NCBI GenBank assembly: GCA_910589655.1
Contig: CAJUTJ010000163.1
Span: forward strand, 1 to 64,000
Direction of reading: 5' to 3'
Source: an uncultured Acetatifactor sp.
GTDB lineage: Bacteria > Bacillota > Clostridia > Lachnospirales > Lachnospiraceae
DNA: 64,000 nucleotides
Below, one piece after another: positions 27,007 through 34,220 of this stretch. Within the stretch, counting starts at the first letter, position 1; every line of letters starts with the position of its first letter. The position numbers were made by a program, and so were the translations under genes. The notes under the pieces were generated by a model. That model did no database searches. It was given only the letters and a program-made list of their open reading frames with translations, and was not told where the DNA came from.

Positions 27007-27035
27007 TTGACTTTTAGAGCTGAAGCAGTTATCAT
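27007..27035 (+). promoter_or_regulatory. Promoter of tRNA-Arg(ACG)
   Basis: TTGACT (27007-27012), 17-bp spacer, TATCAT (27030-27035), 36 bp before the mature tRNA. Confidence 0.7.
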
Positions 27036-27071
27036 ATACAGTGTTGCGAATGATATATTGCAGCAGCAATT

Positions 27072-27145
27072 GTGCGTTTAGCTCAGCTGGATAGAGCGTT
27101 TGGCTACGGACCAAAAGGTCGGGGGTTCGAATCCTCTAACGCACG
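27072..27145 (+). tRNA. tRNA-Arg (anticodon ACG)
   Basis: Cloverleaf with acceptor GTGCGTT/AACGCAC, D arm GCTC...GAGC, anticodon stem TTTGG/CCAAA with loop CTACGGA (ACG), T arm with GGTTCGAATCC. CCA is not encoded. Confidence 0.95.
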
Positions 27146-27186
27146 TTATAATATGTGTTTTACATCGGTATGATTACACATGGCGG

Positions 27187-27226
27187 AAAAGCAGATGCCT
27201 TGAGAGTAGGGGAGTCTGCTTTTTTG
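27187..27226 (+). terminator. Terminator of tRNA-Arg
   Basis: Arms AAAAGCAGA (27187-27195) and TCTGCTTTTTT (27215-27225), with the T run forming the 3' side. Confidence 0.6.
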
Positions 27227-27577
27227 CTTTTGGAGAATTTGCATCAATTATGCCAGCCGGTTTAAAATCGGAAAACTGCGCAGACAGGGCGGCAGATGCA
27301 TCAAAACGTTCCGCCCAATATCCGGTTGGAACAGTGTCGTGGTTGAACCAAGCGTCTTTTCGCCGCCGCTTATTATATCCACGGCAACCGCTGCGCAGAA
27401 ATTGCAAAAACAGCGATTTGGTGCAGACCTGTCTGAATTTGTCATGCGAAAGCTGCGTGGATATTTCTGACGGCGGTAACGAGTGGACGGTAACTTCGCA
27501 GATTTGACTTTGCCCGATAAAGTAAGTATAATAGATACAGTTCAGACACGTATTCAGAACGGGCAGTGGAGCATACA
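27227..27577. other. Gap with a decayed copy of repeat C
   Basis: 351 bp without a credible gene. The part 27397-27495 (GCAGAAATTGCAAAAACAGCG, then TGCAGACCTGTCTG and GGCGGTAACGAGTGGACGGTAAC) parallels 56098-56197 in order and spacing and is a decayed repeat C element. Weak ORFs on both strands cross it and are not believed. Confidence 0.45.
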
Positions 27578-27844
27578 ATGGAACAGGAGAGAGAGGATTT
27601 CAGAAATTGTAAACGGTGTCTGCTCAGGGAAATGGCAGAATCGGAAGAGTATTTTAGTTCTATTCAGGACTATATTGAAAATATGGATCCGGATATCAAA
27701 GCAAAGAAGGCTTTATATGAACGGCGCCTTGCCGTCTGTAAGGAGTGTGATATGCTGTTACAGGGCATGTGCAGAAAATGCGGGTGTTATGTGGAGCTGA
27801 GGGCAGCGGTGGCGGGTAATACCTGTCCCGGGAAAAAGTGGTAG
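27578..27844 (+). CDS. DUF6171 family zinc-ribbon-like protein
   Basis: An 88-residue cytoplasmic protein with eight cysteines: Cys11/Cys14 (NCKRCL), Cys54/Cys57 (VCKECD), Cys65/Cys68/Cys70 (MCRKCGC) and Cys83 (CPGKKW). The order 'NCKRCL..EYF..Y..RL..C..CD.L..GMC..CGC.VE.RA....CP' is that of DUF6171, common in Lachnospiraceae and probably metal binding. ATG 27578 is taken as start, with GTGGAG upstream; GTG 27566 is a possible alternative. Function unknown. Confidence 0.75.
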   Translation: MEQEREDFRNCKRCLLREMAESEEYFSSIQDYIENMDPDIKAKKALYERRLAVCKECDMLLQGMCRKCGCYVELRAAVAGNTCPGKKW

Positions 27845-27917
27845 TGCCGGAGAACGAAGAAATACATGCCTGCAGTGCCGTTTATACAGAGGGAACACAT
27901 TTTAATAAGAGAGAAAT

Positions 27918-28260
27918 TCAAGATAACGGAATATGTCGGATAGAATGATAAGAGAAAGATGCGGAATATATTGGATAGAGCAGTAAGAAAATAATAGTGA
28001 AATATATTGAAAAGAATGGCCAGAAAAAGGTAACGGAATATATAGGAAAGAATGGCAGGAAAAAGGTAACGGAATATATAGGAAAGAATGGAAGGAAAAA
28101 GGTAACGGAATATATAGAAAAGAATGGAAGGAAAAAGGTAACGGGATATATAGAAAAGAATGGAAGGAAAAAGGTAACGGGATATATAGAAAAGAATGGA
28201 AGGAAAAAGGTAACGGAATATATAGGAAAGAATGGTAAGAAAAAGGTAACGGAATATATT
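27918..28260 (+). repeat. 36-bp tandem repeat (minisatellite) upstream of a small gene
   Basis: About ten 36-bp units. The first three (27918 to about 28000) are degenerate and carry stops. The next seven (28000-28251) are nearly identical and, if translated, give the 12-residue unit KNGRKKVTEYIE. The array is in frame with the gene at 28306, but that gene has its own ribosome binding site. The minus strand is also open (repeats of SRYLFPSILFYI), an artefact of the period. Confidence 0.85.
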
Positions 28261-28305
28261 AGGATAGAACATGTGAGAGAAACAAAGGGTAAAGGGTGGA
28301 GAATC

Positions 28306-28695
28306 ATGAGTGGGATAGTGTATGATGCGCGCAGGGTCAAAGCCTATGAGGGACTTATGGCGCTTGGGCAGTATGCGGGCAAAGAGGAAGAATGGCTGAA
28401 CAGGCTGTGGGAAAAGCTGATTCCGGACAACGGCCTGATGAAAGAATTTATGTATTATTTAGATTACCATACCTTTTGTGACGAGGACAGATGCCGGGGG
28501 TATGCTTTAACCGATTTGTATGTGTGGCAGATGGATCGTTATAATTTAATCCGGGATATTGGGAAGAATACGGAAAGCTGTAATAAAGAAGCAATGGTAT
28601 TAAATGCCTTTTACACAATGACTGAAATGAAAAAGGATCCCGATACCTATGTCCGCAGGCTGACGGCGGGACAGGGAATGGATCAGTTATATTAG
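28306..28695 (+). CDS. Uncharacterised 129-residue protein
   Basis: ATG 28306 is preceded by GGTGGAG at a good distance. The protein starts MSGIVYDARRVKAYEGLMAL, is helical and acidic, and has a central DYHTFCDEDRCRGYALTDLY with two cysteines. There is no signal peptide or membrane segment. I do not recognise the family. An in-frame extension from GTG 27997 would add 103 residues of 12-residue repeats; no ribosome binding site supports this, but it cannot be excluded. The next gene (DUF1700) starts 16 bp downstream, so the two form an operon. Confidence 0.65.
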   Translation: MSGIVYDARRVKAYEGLMALGQYAGKEEEWLNRLWEKLIPDNGLMKEFMYYLDYHTFCDEDRCRGYALTDLYVWQMDRYNLIRDIGKNTESCNKEAMVLNAFYTMTEMKKDPDTYVRRLTAGQGMDQLY

Positions 28696-28711
28696 AGGAG
28701 TGGATCATTAA

Positions 28712-29149
28712 ATGACAAAACAGGAATTTTTAGAAAAGCTGCGCCTTGCTTTGACCGGAAATGTTCCCGGAAGTGTAGTTTCGGAGAATCTGCAATATTA
28801 TGAGGACTATATCAATACGGAAATCCGCAAAGGGAAAAGCGAGGAGGAGGTTCTGGCAGCGCTGGGAGATCCCAGACTGATTGCCAGAACCATTATTACC
28901 ACTAACTCAAGGGATGATATGGAAGGTACGGGAGACTATAGAGAATACGGGAAATCGGCTCGGCCCCAAGACGGCGGGAAAAGGCATATGCCGATATGGA
29001 TATGGCTGGTTTGGGGTATTCTGATAATTGTGTTAATTTTCAGTGCGGTGGTGTCGCTGTTGTCTTTTCTCTGGCCTATCTTACTGCCTGTTATTATAAT
29101 CATGGCGGTAATGGGTGTGGTAAAATTTTTCAGGGATTGGATGAATTAG
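28712..29149 (+). CDS. DUF1700/HAAS-domain membrane protein
   Basis: A 145-residue protein. Residues 1-70 form the HAAS-type helical domain (MTKQEFLEKLRLALTG, SENLQYYEDYINTEIRKGKS, EEEVLAALGDPRLIARTII). Residues ~92-138 hold two adjacent transmembrane helices (IWIWLVWGILIIVLIFSAVV, then FLWPILLPVIIIMAVMGVV). DUF1700 proteins often pair with PadR regulators or membrane stress modules; no PadR gene is nearby. It is co-directional with, and 16 bp after, the 129-residue protein gene. Confidence 0.82.
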   Translation: MTKQEFLEKLRLALTGNVPGSVVSENLQYYEDYINTEIRKGKSEEEVLAALGDPRLIARTIITTNSRDDMEGTGDYREYGKSARPQDGGKRHMPIWIWLVWGILIIVLIFSAVVSLLSFLWPILLPVIIIMAVMGVVKFFRDWMN

Positions 29150-29243
29150 GCTCATCCGGCCGGTAACAAAACCTGTTGGCAGTCTGTTTCGCATCAGTGT
29201 TTCCTAAAGGGGAGAGACAGCCGGATAGGATAATGGCATAAAG

Positions 29244-29276
29244 ATTGTGAGCCATCGGAAACCGATGGCTCACAAT
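29244..29276. other. Perfect 15-bp inverted repeat
   Basis: ATTGTGAGCCATCGG, loop AAA, CCGATGGCTCACAAT. It lies 94 bp after the DUF1700 gene and has no T run. It could be a transcript-end hairpin or an operator. Confidence 0.55.
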
Positions 29277-29351
29277 GAGGGGAGTATAAATATTAATATA
29301 TAAGGGGTAGTAAGTAGATGATAGGGGTTCATCTCTTACATGATTCATTAT

Positions 29352-29398
29352 AGTACTTTTGATACAATAAATCAATACAAAAACAGTACCAAAGTACT
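29352..29398. other. Imperfect inverted repeat upstream of the Asn/Gln-rich ORF
   Basis: Arms AGTACTTTTGATAC (29352-29365) and GTACCAAAGTACT (29386-29398) about 20 bp apart in AT-rich DNA. Possible operator or start-proximal structure. The rest of 29150-29532 shows nothing else. Confidence 0.35.
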
Positions 29399-29532
29399 AA
29401 GAATAAATGTATAATTTTTTGTGCGTTTTGCCATACTACTTCCTGTAACCAAAATGATTAGGAGCATGAGTTCAAAGAACATATGCCCCGTATTGAAGCC
29501 GCGTAAGTAAGCGGCGGGATGTGAGGAAGAAA

Positions 29533-29655
29533 ATGGATAATTGCAAGAACAGCAACCAGAACAACAATCAGAATCAGAACAACAATCAGAACAATCAGAA
29601 CAACAAGAATCAGAACAACAACAAGAACCAGAATAACCAGAACAACAATTTCTAA
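29533..29655 (+). CDS. 40-residue Asn/Gln-rich small protein
   Basis: ATG 29533 with GAGGAAG upstream and TAA at 29653-29655. The protein begins MDNCKNSNQNNNQNQN and continues as N/Q/K only, ending QNNNF; it has a single Cys at position 4. A hairpin and a promoter for the next gene follow, so it is a separate transcription unit. Comparable N/Q-rich mini-proteins are seen in clostridial genomes; function is not known (coat-like or amyloid-like behaviour are speculations). The clean start, RBS and terminator argue for a real gene rather than chance repeat. Confidence 0.6.
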   Translation: MDNCKNSNQNNNQNQNNNQNNQNNKNQNNNKNQNNQNNNF

Positions 29656-29667
29656 GGTTTTTTTGGT

Positions 29668-29691
29668 GATAGGGACACGGAAGTGTCCCTA
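29668..29691 (+). terminator. Hairpin after the Asn/Gln-rich gene
   Basis: ATAGGGACAC, loop GGAA, GTGTCCCTAT, then ATTTAC. The stem is strong and the T run is short. Confidence 0.55.
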
Positions 29692-29720
29692 TTTACATAT
29701 GTTGAAAAAGATTGTATACT
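29692..29720 (+). promoter_or_regulatory. Promoter of the rRNA methyltransferase gene
   Basis: TTTACA (29692-29697), 17-bp spacer, TATACT (29715-29720), 58 bp before the ATG at 29779. Confidence 0.6.
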
Positions 29721-29778
29721 AAAGAGTGTTGGCTGGAATAGAAAAGCTGTTGAAAAAGATGAATGAGCGGGGAAATAT

Positions 29779-30942
29779 ATGCGTGAATTTGAATTGATTG
29801 TTCCGTGTCATTTTGGCATGGAATCCATATTGAAAAAAGAAATTACAGATTTGGGATACGATATTACGGAAGTAGCGGATGGCAGAGTGACTTTTTGGGG
29901 TGACGAGGAGGCACTGTGCCGTGCCAATATTTTTCTGCGTGCGGCAGAGCGTATTTTGATTAAGATCGGAAGTTTCCATGCGGAAACCTTTGAGGAATTG
30001 TTCCAAGGGACGAGGGCGCTGCCATGGGAGGATTATATTCCCGTTGACGGCAGATTTTGGATTGCCAAAGCGGCCAGTGTGAAATCAAAGCTTTTCAGTC
30101 CCTCGGATATTCAGTCCATTATGAAAAAGGCAATGGTTGAGCGTCTGAAGGGCATTTATAAAGTCAATTGGTTTGAGGAGTGCGGGGACAGCTTTCCCTT
30201 GCGGGTATTCCTGATGAAAGATGAGGTCACTGTGGGGCTGGACAGCACAGGGGAATCTTTACATAAGCGCGGCTACAGGAAGCTGGCGGCTCAGGCGCCC
30301 ATTGCCGAAAATTTAGCGGCGGCGCTGATTATGCTGACTCCATGGAACAAGGATAGAATCTTGGTGGATCCCTTTTGCGGAAGCGGGACGTTTCCCATCG
30401 AGGCGGCTATGATGGCGGCTGGCATGGCTCCGGGCATGAACCGTCATTTTACGGCGGAAAGCTGGCCGCATATTATCGGAAAGCACAATTGGTCCGATAC
30501 ATTGGAGGAAGCACGTGAACTGGTGGATTTGAATATAGATCCGGATATTCAGGGCTATGATATTGATGACCGGATGATGGCGATAGCGAGGGAGAATGCG
30601 AAGCTGGCAGGTGTGGATAAATTGATCCATTTCCAGAGGAGGGGGATAGAGCAGCTGAGCCATCCGAAAAAATATGGCTTTTTGATCACCAACCCGCCTT
30701 ATGGGGAAAGGCTGCAGGATAAAGAGGAAATGCCGGCGCTGTACCGGATGATCGGACAGAAATTCCAAGAACTGGACTCCTGGAGTATGTATCTGATTTC
30801 GGCGTATGAGCAGGCCGAGAAGGATATCGGGCGGAAGGCGGATAAGAACCGCAAGCTATACAATGGCATGATAAAAGCTTACTATTATCAGTTCTTAGGC
30901 CCTAAGCCGCCGAAAAGGACAGTGAAAGCTGTTCAGAAATAG
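29779..30942 (+). CDS. THUMP-domain class I rRNA methyltransferase (RlmL/YpsC-like)
   Basis: A 387-residue SAM-dependent N2-guanine 23S rRNA methyltransferase. Residues ~1-155 contain a ferredoxin-like plus THUMP region (LIVPCHFGMESILKKEITDL, KLFSPSDIQSIMKKAMVERL). The Rossmann domain follows: DPFCGSGTFPIEAAMMAAG (~196-214, motif I) and TNPPYGERL (~302-310, catalytic NPPY). Length and layout match the YpsC/RlmL N-terminal half found alone in Firmicutes. It has its own promoter; the amidase-like gene follows after 28 bp. Confidence 0.9.
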   Translation: MREFELIVPCHFGMESILKKEITDLGYDITEVADGRVTFWGDEEALCRANIFLRAAERILIKIGSFHAETFEELFQGTRALPWEDYIPVDGRFWIAKAASVKSKLFSPSDIQSIMKKAMVERLKGIYKVNWFEECGDSFPLRVFLMKDEVTVGLDSTGESLHKRGYRKLAAQAPIAENLAAALIMLTPWNKDRILVDPFCGSGTFPIEAAMMAAGMAPGMNRHFTAESWPHIIGKHNWSDTLEEARELVDLNIDPDIQGYDIDDRMMAIARENAKLAGVDKLIHFQRRGIEQLSHPKKYGFLITNPPYGERLQDKEEMPALYRMIGQKFQELDSWSMYLISAYEQAEKDIGRKADKNRKLYNGMIKAYYYQFLGPKPPKRTVKAVQK

Positions 30943-30970
30943 GATATGACAACAAGGTATCATAGCAGGA

Positions 30971-32023
30971 ATGGAAACAAAGCAGAGAAAATTACGAAAA
31001 GAGAATATGGCTGTCATTTTTGTTTTGTGGAGCCTTATGTGTGCTGCCGCCATGACGGTGGTGCTGCATTTGGAGACACAAAAAACAATTGTCATTGCCG
31101 ATATGCCGCAGGGATTGACGGCGGGAGCGGTTCAGGCCGATTGTGATTTGCGGCTGGAGCAGAGAGAAGGCGGCGGGGGAGACATTTCTATTCCACTGCC
31201 GGAAAACGTGAAGGCAGAGGACATCATTGTGGAAAACCGCTATATGGAGCGGGAATTGTGGATTTATATCCGCAGTGATAATACGGAATTTTTTGAATAT
31301 AGCTATGTCGGTGTGGATTTGCCGTCTGTCTTAGAAGCAAAGTATGAGATACAGCCGGACGGAATCTTATTAAAGTTTACCATGGACAGGGTGCAGGAAT
31401 ATAGAAGTACTATGGGGGATCATGTTCTGGAGGTGGCGGGAGGCAGACCCGAAGATATGTATTCTTATATCGTGGTCATAGATCCCGTTGGCGGAGGCGG
31501 AGACAGCGGCCTGTGTGGTTATGAATATCAGGAAAAAGAGCTGGCGCTGCAGATTGCAAAGCTGGTTCAGAAAAATTTTGCGTCGGAGGATGTCAAACTG
31601 TATCTCACCAGAAACGAGGATGCGGATGTGTCCGCGGAGAACAGGAGAGCTTTGGTAAATGCCGTGGGAGCCGATTTCTATATCGGGATCGGTGCGGCGG
31701 AAAATCCGGCGGATGAAAGTGTTTACGGTATTCAATGTTACTACAACGACGAGTACTATCGTTCCGGTTTCGGGAACGTGGATTTGGCAGATATTGTGAC
31801 AAAAGCAGTGACCATTGCCAGCAGTAACCGTGCACTTGGGCTGGTTCCGGCAGAGGAAGACAGTATTTTGAGGGAAATCAATATTCCTGCGGCACAGCTG
31901 TCCGCGGGATATTTGTCCAACGGTGAGGAACGCGACTTATTACGGCAGGAAGCTTATTTGGAGAAGGTGGCGGAAGGTGTCATAGATGCCATTGAGGAGG
32001 CTTGCGAAAGACTGTCTCAGTGA
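30971..32023 (+). CDS. Membrane-anchored amidase_3-like protein lacking zinc histidines
   Basis: A 350-residue protein with an N-terminal transmembrane anchor (~13-35) and an extracytoplasmic domain. Residues ~165-345 follow the N-acetylmuramoyl-L-alanine amidase (Amidase_3) fold: YIVVIDPVGGGGDSG, EYQEKELALQIAKLV, LYLTRNEDADVSAENRRALV, GADFYIGIGAAENP, and a final VIDAIEEA helix. The canonical DPGHGGxDxG is DPVGGGGDSG and the canonical SIHxNA is GIGAAE, so both zinc-binding histidines are gone. It is probably a non-catalytic peptidoglycan-binding or regulatory protein. Residues ~40-160 form an extra beta-rich domain of unknown type. Confidence 0.75.
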   Translation: METKQRKLRKENMAVIFVLWSLMCAAAMTVVLHLETQKTIVIADMPQGLTAGAVQADCDLRLEQREGGGGDISIPLPENVKAEDIIVENRYMERELWIYIRSDNTEFFEYSYVGVDLPSVLEAKYEIQPDGILLKFTMDRVQEYRSTMGDHVLEVAGGRPEDMYSYIVVIDPVGGGGDSGLCGYEYQEKELALQIAKLVQKNFASEDVKLYLTRNEDADVSAENRRALVNAVGADFYIGIGAAENPADESVYGIQCYYNDEYYRSGFGNVDLADIVTKAVTIASSNRALGLVPAEEDSILREINIPAAQLSAGYLSNGEERDLLRQEAYLEKVAEGVIDAIEEACERLSQ

Positions 32024-32167
32024 TGTGTGAAAGAAAAATCAAGTTATTCCCTGAAGAATCGCCGGAGCGAAGCTTTCCGGTTTTGCGCCGGTTTATACCT
32101 GAAAGAATGTAAGAGCGGCGCTTATCCGGACTTGTACCGATTTTTAGTGCAAACAGTTAAAGCAGTT

Positions 32168-32202
32168 ACCAGACCGAAAAGACAGCGCATTTTCGGTCTG
32201 GT
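32168..32202. terminator. Perfect 13-bp hairpin after the amidase-like gene
   Basis: ACCAGACCGAAAA, 9-base loop, TTTTCGGTCTGGT. The loop-proximal T/A tracts do not give a 3' T run, so it may be processed RNA structure or a terminator for either direction. Confidence 0.45.
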
Positions 32203-32274
32203 ATTGCGGCAGGGCTGCGATACGGAAGAGAGAGTAGGAGAAGGTATTGATAGGAGAAAGTATGGAGGAAAAGG

Positions 32275-32889
32275 ATGCATATGGGGCGAATTATTTTTGC
32301 AACGGGTAATGCCGGAAAAATTCGGGAAATCAATGCTATTATGGCAGACACCGGTATGGAGGTAGTCTCCGTGAAGGATGCGGGAATTCAAATAGACGTT
32401 GAAGAAAACGGGAAAACATATGAAGAAAATGCATTGATTAAGGCGAGAGCGGCAGCGGCAGTGTCAAAAGACATTGTTATGGCAGATGACTCCGGTTTGG
32501 AGATTGATTATCTGAACGGCGAACCGGGGATTTATTCCGCAAGATATCTGGGGGAAGACACTTCATATCGTATCAAGAATGCCGATTTAGTCAGCCGTTT
32601 GGAAGGGGTGCCCGATGAGAAACGGACAGCTCGTTTTGTATGCGCCATTGCCGCGGTGCTGCCGGACGGCAGAGAGCTGACTGTGAGGGCTGCTATAGAA
32701 GGCCGCATCGGCTATGAGGAAAAGGGAGCAAACGGATTCGGATATGATCCTATCTTTTATGTACCGGAATTTCAAAAGACAACGGCAGAACTGACAGAGA
32801 CAGAAAAAAATGAGGTCAGTCACAGAGGGAAAGCACTCAGACTTATGAAAGAGGAATTAAAGAAATATGAAAATATTACTTGTCAGTGA
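32275..32889 (+). CDS. rdgB: XTP/dITP diphosphatase (RdgB/HAM1)
   Basis: A 204-residue nucleotide pyrophosphatase that removes ITP, dITP and XTP to keep them out of nucleic acids. Motifs: FATGNAGKIREI near the N-terminus (SxNxxK class), EENGKTYEENALIKARAAA, MADDSGLEIDYLNGEPGIYS, GANGFGYDPIFYVPE, and SHRGKALR at the end. The ATG at 32275 has GGAGG 6 bases upstream. The phosphoesterase gene overlaps its end by 23 bp, the classical rdgB-yfcE-like pair of Firmicutes. Confidence 0.95.
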   Translation: MHMGRIIFATGNAGKIREINAIMADTGMEVVSVKDAGIQIDVEENGKTYEENALIKARAAAAVSKDIVMADDSGLEIDYLNGEPGIYSARYLGEDTSYRIKNADLVSRLEGVPDEKRTARFVCAIAAVLPDGRELTVRAAIEGRIGYEEKGANGFGYDPIFYVPEFQKTTAELTETEKNEVSHRGKALRLMKEELKKYENITCQ

Positions 32890-33343
32890 CACTCATAAAA
32901 AAAACGAAAACTATTTCATTGTGTTGGAGGAGGTAAAGCCGGATTTGGTGATTCATTGCGGAGACGGAGAGGGCAGTGAATATGCGCTGACGCAGGCGGC
33001 GGATTGCCCTGTGGAGATTGTTTTGGGGAATAATGACTTCTTTTCCGATCTGCCGAGGGAAAGAGTATTGGAACTGGAAGGGTATAAGGTGTGGGTTACT
33101 CATGGGCATAATTACTATGTGTCCATGGGGAGGGAAACTATCAAGCGGGAAGCGGCGGCCAGAGGTATGGACATCGTCTGCTTTGGGCATACACACCGTC
33201 CTGTGGTGGATGTAGAGGATACGGTGACGGCATTAAATCCGGGAAGTTTATCCTATCCGAGACAGGACGGCAAGCGGCCCTCCTATATGATAATGAATTT
33301 AAAACAGGGAATTAAAGCGGATTACAAAATACATTATCTGTAA
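32867..33343 (+). CDS. MJ0936/YfcE-type metallophosphoesterase
   Basis: A 158-residue phosphodiesterase of the calcineurin-like superfamily. Metal ligands are visible in order: SDTH (7-10), HCGD (30-33), GNND, THGH (93-96 region) and GHTH, followed by NPGSLSYPR, the family's C-terminal motif. It overlaps rdgB by 23 bp and is translationally coupled to it. The physiological substrate of this family in Firmicutes is not settled. Confidence 0.92.
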   Translation: MKILLVSDTHKKNENYFIVLEEVKPDLVIHCGDGEGSEYALTQAADCPVEIVLGNNDFFSDLPRERVLELEGYKVWVTHGHNYYVSMGRETIKREAAARGMDIVCFGHTHRPVVDVEDTVTALNPGSLSYPRQDGKRPSYMIMNLKQGIKADYKIHYL

Positions 33344-33344
33344 C

Positions 33345-33373
33345 TTGACATATTTTAGGTAATTCGATATACT
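33345..33373 (+). promoter_or_regulatory. Promoter of tRNA-Pro
   Basis: TTGACA (33345-33350), 17-bp spacer, TATACT (33368-33373), 13 bp before the mature tRNA. Confidence 0.75.
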
Positions 33374-33386
33374 TATTACTGTCTTT

Positions 33387-33461
33387 CGGGGTATGGCTCA
33401 GCTTGGCTAGAGCGCCTGGTTTGGGACCAGGAGGTCGCAGGTTCGAATCCTGTTACCCCGA
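33387..33461 (+). tRNA. tRNA-Pro (anticodon TGG)
   Basis: Acceptor CGGGGTA/TACCCCG, D arm GCTC...GAGC, anticodon stem CCTGG/CCAGG with loop TTTGGGA (TGG), T arm GCAGG/CCTGT with TTCGAAT. CCA is not encoded. Confidence 0.96.
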
Positions 33462-33535
33462 GTAATGTATTTAAGGGTTTTCTTTAGCCGTCATCCCATT
33501 TAGATCCTCTTCTTCTGACAAATCTTCATATGTAG

Positions 33536-33750
33536 TTAAAATACCACCTCCATATAAAAATCCTCTCCTAAGACAGTGTAATTTCCGTTATCGCCATGAA
33601 GATACATTGTCTGCAATGGGATATTGGTAGTAAGAATTTCGTCATCGGATATATCCTTAAGTCCTTCCGCTGTTTGAATGGTGGTTTTGGTGATATTGCT
33701 TAAATTAAAAAAGTATTGCTGCTTAAATAAATAAACCGGAAATCAAACAT
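33536..33750 (-). pseudogene. Frameshifted gene remnant
   Basis: On the minus strand AAGGAGAATTATACT precedes ATG at 33750 (MFDFRFIYLSS, soon stopped). A shifted frame then reads FPVYLFKQQYFFNLSNITK, TAEGLKDISDDEILTTNIP, MYLHGDNGNYTVLGEDFYME and stops at 33536. The composition looks coding, and the two pieces probably came from one gene of which only the C-terminal part remains. Family not recognised. Confidence 0.4.
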
Positions 33751-33804
33751 AGTATAATTCTCCTTTCTTCCGTATTCCGGATTTTAGGAATAAGGTGATG
33801 AATG

Positions 33805-33856
33805 AAAAAAGAATTTTCCATTTGCTGCGGGCAGCAGTGATGGGAAATTCTTTTTT
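33805..33856. terminator. Strong bidirectional terminator left of the cas locus
   Basis: AAAAAAGAATTTTCCAT...GCTGC pairs with GCAGC...ATGGGAAATTCTTTTTT. A tract on one side and T tract on the other allow termination in both directions. Confidence 0.7.
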
Positions 33857-33996
33857 AATAGCCTTACTTTTTCAATCCGCAGTTATTCATCTTAAGATAA
33901 TTCCTGACAGAAAAAGAATACCATATATTCTGCCTTAAGTAAATCAACTATTATTATACGTTCAGTAATGCTATTAAAAAATATTAATATTTAGTA

Positions 33997-34025
33997 TTGC
34001 CAAAGGTGATAAAATATGATATAAA
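33997..34025 (+). promoter_or_regulatory. Promoter of the cas operon
   Basis: TTGCCA (33997-34002), 17-bp spacer, TATAAA (34020-34025), about 195 bp before the cas3 start. AT-rich surroundings. Nothing else is seen in 33857-34220. Confidence 0.55.
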
Positions 34026-34220
34026 AATATAAGAAGTACCGAAAATAATAAAAGACATTCACTGTAATAATTAAATGCTGTGGAAAGTAATGTATGTAAA
34101 ATATAAGAAATGGTAAAAAGGCAGCGGGAAGAAAGACCGGACAAACGTAAAGATTTCCACATAGCACACAGTATCTGCCTGATATGTGCAGTCCGGTTAG
34201 GAGGGAGGTCGGATAACAAA

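Noticed and set aside
27787..28340. Long minus-strand ORFs of SRYLFPSILFYI repeats
   Set aside because: Artefact of the 36-bp minisatellite; no start signals and strongly biased composition.
29150..29240. Possible riboswitch after the DUF1700 gene
   Set aside because: The segment lacks a recognisable conserved core of known riboswitch classes and lies downstream rather than upstream of the nearest gene.
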